From NCBI GenBank assembly GCA_963816555.1, contig CAWFLD010000004.1, positions 1,116,001 to 1,180,000 of the forward strand: 64,000 nucleotides of DNA. Reading direction: 5' to 3'. Below the pieces are notes generated by a model that saw only the letters and a list, made by a program, of their open reading frames with translations, was not told the DNA's origin and made no database searches. The position numbers and the translations under genes were made by a program. Shown here in pieces: positions 58,823 through 64,000 of the stretch (position 1 is its first letter; each line of letters starts with the position of its first letter). Source of the DNA: Lutibaculum sp963816555 (GTDB lineage: Bacteria; Pseudomonadota; Alphaproteobacteria; Rhizobiales; Tepidamorphaceae).

Positions 58823-59952
58823 GCCGCCCTCCCCTGTTCGAGGCGATCGACCCAGATCGAGCAGCCGACCGCCGGCACCGGCTCCGGCGCGCCGAGCAGG
58901 CTCATCAGCCGGTCGTAGCGGCCGCCGCCGACGACCTGGCCGATCTGCGGCCGCGCCGGGTCGTCGAGCTCGAAGACGAAGCCGGTGTAGTAGTCGAGCC
59001 GGCGGCCGAAATCGCCGAGATATTCCATCGCGTCCGTCGCGACGCCGCTGGCTTCGAGCGCGTCGAGCCTTCGGTGCCAGGACTGCAGCGCGGCGGCCAT
59101 GTCGACGCCGGCCTCGCGGGCGAGCCCCTCCAGCGCGCCCAGCGCCTCGCGCGGCGCGCCGCGCACCTTCGCGACCTTCTCCAGCACGTCGAGGCTCGCC
59201 TGGTCGAGGCCGCCGGTCACCGCGAGATGGGCCTGCTCGACCAGCCGCTCCGCGATCTCCTCGGGCGTGCGCCCGCCGACCGGCGCGATGCCGGCGATCG
59301 CGACCATCTCCTCCACCGCGGCGCGGGCGGCGCCCGGGTCGCCCTTGGCGAGGGCGGCGAGGAAGGTCGCGCGCTCGTCGGCCGGCGGCGGGTTGCCCGC
59401 CTGGCGCAGCACGTCGATCACGCCGCCGGTGCGGCCGAAGCCGCCGCGCAGGCGGCGCGGCCACGGCTCGGGCAGCCCCATCTCCTCGACGAAGCGCATG
59501 AAGATCGAGGGGTCGCCGATGCGGAAGGCCGGGCTGTCGAGCCCGAACAGGCGCACCGCCTCGAGCGACAGCGCCATGATCTCGGCGTCCGCCGGCTCCG
59601 GCTCCGCGGCGCCGTAGACCTCGACGCCGGCCTGCGTGAACTCGCCGGGCCCCTCCTGCCCCGGCCGGTAGCGGAAGACGCGGCCCATATAGGCGTAGCG
59701 CGCCGGCCGCTCCGCGCGGCCGTGCGCGAGATGCGCGCGGCTGACGGGGATCGTGTAGTCGGGCCTGAGGCACAGCTCGCGCCCCTCCGGATCCTGCACG
59801 AGATAGAGGCGGCGGCGGATGTCCTCGCCGGTCAGGTCGAGGAAGACCGAGGCCGGCTGCAGGATCTCGGGCTCCGTCAGGAGATGGTCGCGCGCCACCA
59901 GGAGGTCGAGCAGCGCCCGGCGCTCGGCGGTCTCTCGTGCGGCGAGGGTCAT
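58819..59952 (-). CDS. hisZ: ATP phosphoribosyltransferase regulatory subunit
   Basis: A catalytically inactive paralogue of histidyl-tRNA synthetase that regulates HisG. 377 residues from ATG 59952 (MTLAARETAERRALL); ATG 59985 is an alternative. Class II synthetase-like motifs are LQPASVFLDLTGEDIRRRLYLVQ (in two parts), LCLRPDYTIPVSRAHL near residue 60, and FTQAGVEVYG near 108; the C-terminal anticodon-binding domain is missing, as expected for HisZ. It overlaps hisG (ATGA). hisS is 192 bases upstream, so the paralogues are neighbours. Confidence 0.94.
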   Translation of the reverse strand: MTLAARETAERRALLDLLVARDHLLTEPEILQPASVFLDLTGEDIRRRLYLVQDPEGRELCLRPDYTIPVSRAHLAHGRAERPARYAYMGRVFRYRPGQEGPGEFTQAGVEVYGAAEPEPADAEIMALSLEAVRLFGLDSPAFRIGDPSIFMRFVEEMGLPEPWPRRLRGGFGRTGGVIDVLRQAGNPPPADERATFLAALAKGDPGAARAAVEEMVAIAGIAPVGGRTPEEIAERLVEQAHLAVTGGLDQASLDVLEKVAKVRGAPREALGALEGLAREAGVDMAAALQSWHRRLDALEASGVATDAMEYLGDFGRRLDYYTGFVFELDDPARPQIGQVVGGGRYDRLMSLLGAPEPVPAVGCSIWVDRLEQGRAA

Positions 59953-60144
59953 GGGAAGCGTCCGTTGGATCTCGTTGGCCGGCATTCGGTTGGCAGGAAA
60001 CGGGAGAAAGCGCAACCGGAGAGGCGGGAATTCGGTGAACCGCCGATCCCCGGCGCCGCGAGCGGGCCCTGCCCTGTCCGCTCATGCCCGCGAAAGCGGG
60101 CACCCGCGCCGGTCAACTCGGCAACCGGCCCTGGCGAACCGCGG

Positions 60145-61602
60145 CTAGAGCCCGTGGCGGGCGAGGATCTCCCGCACCGTCGCGACGATCGCGGACACCT
60201 CGACCTCGACCTGCGCGGGGCGTGCCTCGCGCCATTCCTCGTGGTCGGCGATCGTCTCGGCGGCCCGGGCGCCCTCGATCAGGTCCTTGATCTGGACGAC
60301 GCCGCGCTCGCGCTCGTCGGAGCCCTGGATGATGACGGCCGGCGCGCCGCGCCGGTCGGCGTACTTCATCTGCGCCTTCATGCCGGAGCCGCCGAGATAC
60401 ATCTCGGCGCGGATGCCGGCTGCGCGCAAGCTCGAGACGATCTTCTGGTAGGCCGCCGTCTGGTCCCGGTCCATGACGAGGACGACGACCGGCCCGGCCG
60501 CGCCCGTCTCGTCGAGCCGGCCGAGCGCGCCGAGCGCCGCGAGCAGGCGCGACACGCCGATCGAGAAGCCCGTGGCCGGCACGGCCTCGCCGCGGAAGCG
60601 GGCGACGAGCCCGTCATAGCGGCCGCCGCCGGCGACCGAGCCGAAGCGGGCCTTCTCGCCCTTCTCGTTCACCGTCTCGAAGGTCAGCTCCACCTCGTAG
60701 ACGGGCCCGGTGTAGTATTCGAGGCCGCGCACGACGCTGGGGTCGATCTTCACGCGGTCGGAATAGCCCGCCGCCTCGACCAGCGTCTCGATCTGGGCAA
60801 GCTCCGCCACGCCCTCGGCACCGGCGACCGTGCCCTTCAGCTCCGGCAGGTCGAGGCCCTTCTCGAGGTAGCCGAGGATGACGGCGACGCTCTCCTGCGC
60901 CAGCCCGGCGCCCCTGGTGAAGTCGCCGCTCTCGTCCTTCCGGCCCTCGCCGAGAAGGTCGCGCACGCCCTCGATGCCGAGCCGGTCGAGCTTGTCGATG
61001 GCGCGCAGCACGACGAGGCGGGTGTGGGCGTGCTCGTCGCCGGCGAGGCCGATCGCCTCCATCACGCCGTCGAGCACCTTGCGGTTGTTGACGCGCACGA
61101 CGTACTGGCCCTTCAGGCCGAGCGCGTCCATCGTGTCGGCGGCCATCATGCAGATCTCCGCGTCGGCGGCGACCGACGGCGCGCCGACCGTGTCGGCGTC
61201 GAACTGCATGAACTGGCGGAAGCGGCCCGGCCCCGGCTTCTCGTTGCGGAAGACGTAGCCGTTGCGATAGCTGCGATAGGGCTTGGGCAGCCGGTCGAAG
61301 TTCTCCGCGACGAAGCGCGCGAGCGGCGCGGTCAGGTCGTAGCGCAGGCTCAGCCACTGCTCGTCGTCGTCCTGGAACGAGAACACGCCCTCGTTCGGCC
61401 GGTCCTGGTCGGGCAGGAACTTGCCGAGCGCGTCGGTGTATTCGATCGCCGGCGTCTCGACGGGATCGAAGCCGTAGCGCTCGAACACGTCCTGGATCTT
61501 CGAGAGCGTCGCGCGCGTCACGCGCAGCGTGTCGGTCTCGAGGTCCTGAAGTCCGCGCGGCAGGCGCGCCTTCAGCCGGTCAGCCTTGTCCGTCTTGGCC
61601 AT
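60145..61602 (-). CDS. hisS: Histidyl-tRNA synthetase
   Basis: Class II synthetase of 485 residues that charges tRNA-His. Motif 2 is GYVFRNEKPGPGRFRQFMQFDAD near residue 115 (given in part: NEKPGPGRFRQFMQFD), the histidine-A signature VRGLEYYTGPVYEVEL near 285, and motif 3 FSIGVSRLLAAL near 350. A C-terminal anticodon-binding domain (PVVVLVMDRDQTAAYQKIVS) is present. ATG 61602. The gene precedes hisZ and hisG on the minus strand; an 18-base perfect palindrome lies 34 bases upstream of its start. Confidence 0.97.
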   Translation of the reverse strand: MAKTDKADRLKARLPRGLQDLETDTLRVTRATLSKIQDVFERYGFDPVETPAIEYTDALGKFLPDQDRPNEGVFSFQDDDEQWLSLRYDLTAPLARFVAENFDRLPKPYRSYRNGYVFRNEKPGPGRFRQFMQFDADTVGAPSVAADAEICMMAADTMDALGLKGQYVVRVNNRKVLDGVMEAIGLAGDEHAHTRLVVLRAIDKLDRLGIEGVRDLLGEGRKDESGDFTRGAGLAQESVAVILGYLEKGLDLPELKGTVAGAEGVAELAQIETLVEAAGYSDRVKIDPSVVRGLEYYTGPVYEVELTFETVNEKGEKARFGSVAGGGRYDGLVARFRGEAVPATGFSIGVSRLLAALGALGRLDETGAAGPVVVLVMDRDQTAAYQKIVSSLRAAGIRAEMYLGGSGMKAQMKYADRRGAPAVIIQGSDERERGVVQIKDLIEGARAAETIADHEEWREARPAQVEVEVSAIVATVREILARHGL

Positions 61603-61912
61603 GGGTTTCGCTGGTATCGAGGAATTGGATCGCGGGCCGCCTCGCGAGGCGGCGCCCGTCCGGCTTCCTAGAGCAAAGGAAACGGGGCGGCAAGGCGCGC
61701 GGCAAGGCGGCGGCAAGCGGTGCGGCGAGCGGCACGACATCCCGGCGGGGTTCCGCGCCGGCAACGCTCCGTCAACCAAGACGTCGAAAAGAGGGCGCCC
61801 GGCCGCGCCGGTTTAACCCGGCTCTCGCGCTTCCGTCTCTACCGTCGCATCTCGAACCGCAGGGGATATCGCGAGTTCATGTCCCGACAATCAGTTTGAG
61901 AGTGCGTCCGAG
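61603..61912. other. Divergent promoter region between hisS and the L,D-transpeptidase gene
   Basis: About 310 bases without a gene. It contains a perfect palindrome near the hisS side and low-complexity GGCAAG-rich sequence in the middle. No EcfG-type promoter was found. The transpeptidase start is preceded by GAGAGTGCGTCCGAG. Confidence 0.5.
61636..61653. promoter_or_regulatory. 18-base perfect palindrome upstream of hisS
   Basis: GCCGCCTCGCGAGGCGGC reads the same on both strands without a spacer and lies 33-51 bases before the hisS start. Could be an operator or a transcript hairpin; GC-rich sequence makes chance palindromes more likely, hence modest confidence. Confidence 0.35.
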
Positions 61913-62737
61913 ATGAAGACATTCACGTTCCGGGCTCTCGCCCTGAGCGCCGTCCTGATGGCTGGCCCTGCCCTCGCGGGACCCGACAACAGCCGCATGC
62001 CCTTCCCCGCGCTCATGAACGCGCTGACCGGCCAGAGCGGCCAGTCGAGCGCGCGCGTCGAGAGCCGTCGCGTCCCGCAGCCCTATTTCGCGCGCTCCGA
62101 GGCGAGCCCCCCGGCCGCCCAGCGCTACGAGCCGAACTGGCGCACCGTCTCGACCGGCGCCTACTACCGGCCGCAGGCCGAGCCGCGCCGCACCGTCGCG
62201 CCGCGCCAGCAGGTCTCGAGCTACACGCGCCCCGACGTGTCGCGCGACACCCGCCCCGCCCGGCCGCTGAACGGCGCCTCGACGCGGCAGATGGACCCGC
62301 GCTACCTGCCGACCGTCGTGAACTATGACGGCAACCAGCCGGCCGGCACCATCATCATCGACACCGACGCCAAGTATCTCTACCTCGTCCAGGGCGACGG
62401 CACGGCCCGCCGCTACGGCGTCGGCGTCGGCCGGCCGGGCTTCGAGTGGGCCGGCACGCACACGATCAGCCGCAAGGCGGAATGGCCGGGCTGGACGCCG
62501 CCCGCCGAGATGCGCCAGCGCCAGCCGGGCCTGCCGACGCACATGGACGGCGGCCCGAACAATCCGCTCGGCGCGCGCGCTCTTTACCTCGGCTCAACCC
62601 TTTACCGTATTCATGGGTCGAACCAGCCCTGGACGATCGGCCACGCCGTCTCGTCCGGCTGCATCCGGATGCGCAACGAGGACGTCATCGACCTCTACAA
62701 CCGCGTCGGAGTCGGAACGAAGGTGATCGTGAGCTGA
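61913..62737 (+). CDS. L,D-transpeptidase (YkuD family)
   Basis: A periplasmic enzyme of 274 residues that makes or remodels 3-3 peptidoglycan cross-links or anchors proteins to peptidoglycan. Signal peptide to about residue 22 (ending PALAG), a Pro/Arg-rich low-complexity segment to about 125, then the catalytic domain: TIIIDTDAKYLYLVQGDG, and the active site HGSNQPWTIGHAVSSGCIRM with Cys250. ATG 61913. It is followed by a terminator, and nothing upstream suggests an operon. Confidence 0.95.
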   Translation: MKTFTFRALALSAVLMAGPALAGPDNSRMPFPALMNALTGQSGQSSARVESRRVPQPYFARSEASPPAAQRYEPNWRTVSTGAYYRPQAEPRRTVAPRQQVSSYTRPDVSRDTRPARPLNGASTRQMDPRYLPTVVNYDGNQPAGTIIIDTDAKYLYLVQGDGTARRYGVGVGRPGFEWAGTHTISRKAEWPGWTPPAEMRQRQPGLPTHMDGGPNNPLGARALYLGSTLYRIHGSNQPWTIGHAVSSGCIRMRNEDVIDLYNRVGVGTKVIVS

Positions 62738-62759
62738 CCTCCCACGATCACGCCTTGAG

Positions 62760-62796
62760 CGGGCGGCGTGCCTCCGGGCCGCCGCCCGTTTCCGTT
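62760..62796 (+). terminator. Terminator-like hairpin after the L,D-transpeptidase gene
   Basis: CGGGCGGCG and CGCCGCCCG form a 9-base-pair stem with an 11-base loop, followed by TTTCCGTT, 23 bases past the stop codon. T-run is short, so termination may be moderate. Confidence 0.65.
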
Positions 62797-62840
62797 CCGG
62801 GGGCTTGCCGGCGCCGGCGCCGCGCCGCAGACTCGCGCGC

Positions 62841-63005
62841 ATGACCGCTCCCGAGCCCGACCGGCAGGAGGACTGGCGCCCGCCCAAGACCGGCGCCGCC
62901 GTCGTCCTCGCCGCCCTCCTCTTCGCCGGCACCGTCCTGTGGCTGCGCTTCGGCGACGTCGTCTATGTCGAGCGCATCCTCGGCGCCATCGCCGGCTGCT
63001 TCTGA
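62841..63005 (+). CDS. Hypothetical small membrane protein
   Basis: A 54-residue open frame with one hydrophobic helix at about residues 18-36 (GAAVVLAALLFAGTVLWLRF) after a charged N-terminus (PEPDRQEDWRPPKT). I do not recognise it. ATG 62841 has only a weak upstream site. It lies between the transpeptidase terminator and the convergent glcF gene. Could be a real small single-pass protein or chance; the composition favours coding. Confidence 0.5.
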   Translation: MTAPEPDRQEDWRPPKTGAAVVLAALLFAGTVLWLRFGDVVYVERILGAIAGCF

Positions 63006-63102
63006 GGGGACGCGGCTTTCGGCCGGCACACTGCCACGCGCCATGCCTGCCTGCGCGGGAACGCGCGCAGATCGATGGCTAGCTTGGGGGAAAGCGGGGC
63101 GC

Positions 63103-64000
63103 CTACTCCGCCGCCACCGGTGTGGCGGCACGGGCGGCCGGGAGCCTGCCCTCCAGCACCTCGGGCATCGGGCCGCCCTGCGCCCAGTCGAGGAGCTCGA
63201 CCGTGTGCAGGATCGGGATCTGCGTGCCGCTGCCGATCTGGGCCATGCAGCCGATATTGCCCGTCGCGATGACGTCGGGCGCGACCGTCTCGATGTTGCG
63301 CACCTTGCGGTCGCGCAGGCGGCCGGCGAGCTCGGGCTGCAGCAGGTTGTAGGTGCCGGCGGAGCCGCAGCAGATGTGGCCCTCCGGCACGTCGCGCACC
63401 TCGAAGCCGGCGGCCTTGAGGAGCATCTTCGGCTCTTCCCGGATCTGCTGGCCGTGCTGCATCGAGCAGGCGGAGTGATAGGCGACGGCGAGCTCGGCCG
63501 GCGGCGCGACGGCGGCCATGTCGAGCGAGGCGAGGTACTCGCTGACGTCGCGGGCCAGCGCCGAGACCTTCGCCGCCTTCTCGGCGTAGGCCGGGTCCTC
63601 GCGCAGCATGAAGCCGTAGTCCTTGATCGTCGTGCCGCAGCCCGACGCCGTGATGACGATCGCGTCGAGGCCCTGGCCCTCGATCTCCCGCGTCCACACG
63701 TCGATGTCGTTCTTCGCGAAGGCCAGCGCCTCGTCCTCGCGGCCCATGTGGTGGACGAGCGCGCCGCAGCAGCCCTCGCCCCTGGGCAGGATGACCTCGA
63801 CCCCGGCGCGGGTGAGCACGCGGATCGCCGCCTCGTTGATCTGCGGCGCGAGCACCGGCTGCGCGCAGCCCGTCAGCAGCGCGACGCGGCCGCGCTTCCT
63901 GCCTTCCGCCTCGTGGATCACCGGCCGCTTCGCCTCGCGGCGCGACGGGATCGACGAGGGCGCCATCTCGACCATCGCCGCCAGCCGCCGCAGCGCCTTC
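63103..64000 (-). CDS. glcF: Glycolate oxidase iron-sulfur subunit, C-terminal part (cut by window edge)
   Basis: GlcF takes electrons from the flavoprotein subunits GlcD/GlcE when glycolate is oxidised to glyoxylate. About 299 residues are visible and the N-terminal ferredoxin domain lies beyond the right edge. Both cysteine-rich CCG domains are present: VALLTGCAQPVLAPQ, GEGCCGALVHHMG and TASGCGTTIKDYG in the first, AYHSACSMQHGQQI, EGHICCGSAGTYNLLQ and NIGCMAQIGSG in the second. The stop is at 63103. The upstream genes glcE/glcD would be expected just outside the window. Confidence 0.92.
   Translation of the reverse strand, partial: KALRRLAAMVEMAPSSIPSRREAKRPVIHEAEGRKRGRVALLTGCAQPVLAPQINEAAIRVLTRAGVEVILPRGEGCCGALVHHMGREDEALAFAKNDIDVWTREIEGQGLDAIVITASGCGTTIKDYGFMLREDPAYAEKAAKVSALARDVSEYLASLDMAAVAPPAELAVAYHSACSMQHGQQIREEPKMLLKAAGFEVRDVPEGHICCGSAGTYNLLQPELAGRLRDRKVRNIETVAPDVIATGNIGCMAQIGSGTQIPILHTVELLDWAQGGPMPEVLEGRLPAARAATPVAAE

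Overview
The window is a dense, GC-rich chromosomal stretch of an alphaproteobacterium, most likely a member of the Hyphomicrobiales (Rhizobiales). The evidence is the gene families and order: a ctaC-ctaD-ctaB-ctaG-ctaE cytochrome oxidase cluster ending in SURF1, an IalB-family exported protein, DUF1127, DUF2093, DUF4170, DUF1236 and DUF6101-type proteins, a groESL operon with a CIRCE operator, and a GGAAC-N16-CGTT promoter of the EcfG (general stress) type. I could not resolve the genus. No tRNA, rRNA, CRISPR array, transposase, integrase or prophage gene was recognised; this is core chromosome rather than an island.

Layout. 1-7.1 kb (minus strand): the aa3-type cytochrome c oxidase operon (ctaC, ctaD, ctaB, a 43-residue membrane peptide, ctaG, ctaE, a DUF983 protein, SURF1), followed by the start of threonine synthase, cut by the window edge. 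7.4-11.2 kb: an IalB-family protein, tldD, two tandem DUF1127 genes, and a divergent LysR regulator whose frame is broken. 11.2-14.5 kb (minus): an exported unknown protein, glutamate-cysteine ligase, rsmE and a DUF6101-type protein. 14.8-22.5 kb (plus): pmbA (tldE), a CysQ-like phosphatase, DUF4170, an MsbA-like exporter, a DUF374 acyltransferase, waaA and lpxK, which together form a lipid A/Kdo block, with a convergent DUF2093 gene. 22.7-24.9 kb: a stress-promoter-driven DUF1236 protein and xseA. 24.9-28.2 kb: purD, an aminoglycoside-phosphotransferase-fold kinase and a patatin-like phospholipase. 28.2-32.3 kb: tadA, a large-subunit pseudouridine synthase, rsmD, a class I glutamine amidotransferase, a GFA-family protein and a PPK2 polyphosphate kinase.

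32.3-48.8 kb (minus): mutL, pgi, two M16 peptidase genes, a DUF3035/BamF-type lipoprotein, lspA, ileS, ribF, a secreted beta-trefoil-like protein, a MaoC-type hydratase, a HAD phosphatase, a membrane EAL protein and an unknown anchored protein. 48.8-52.4 kb: an omega-amino-acid transaminase, an exported unknown, a DUF427 protein and an EamA transporter. 52.4-54.6 kb: groESL. 54.6-64 kb: an exported FAH/hydratase-fold protein, a DUF72 protein, a TerC-family membrane protein, hisG-hisZ and hisS (minus), an L,D-transpeptidase, a 54-residue membrane protein, and the C-terminal part of glycolate oxidase subunit GlcF at the right edge.

Five genes between 10 and 33 kb (lysR, lpxK, purD, the kinase gene and ppk2) each need a one-base shift to read through. 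Since lpxK and purD are normally indispensable, I read these mainly as sequence or assembly errors, although lysR and the kinase could be genuine pseudogenes. No clearly novel multi-gene system was found. The more interesting leads are the tandem DUF1127/LysR locus with a palindromic operator, the EcfG-type promoter with a hairpin over the ribosome-binding site, a perfect palindrome upstream of the TerC gene, a degenerate EAL protein, the active/inactive M16 pair beside lspA and BamF, and an exported hydratase-fold protein.
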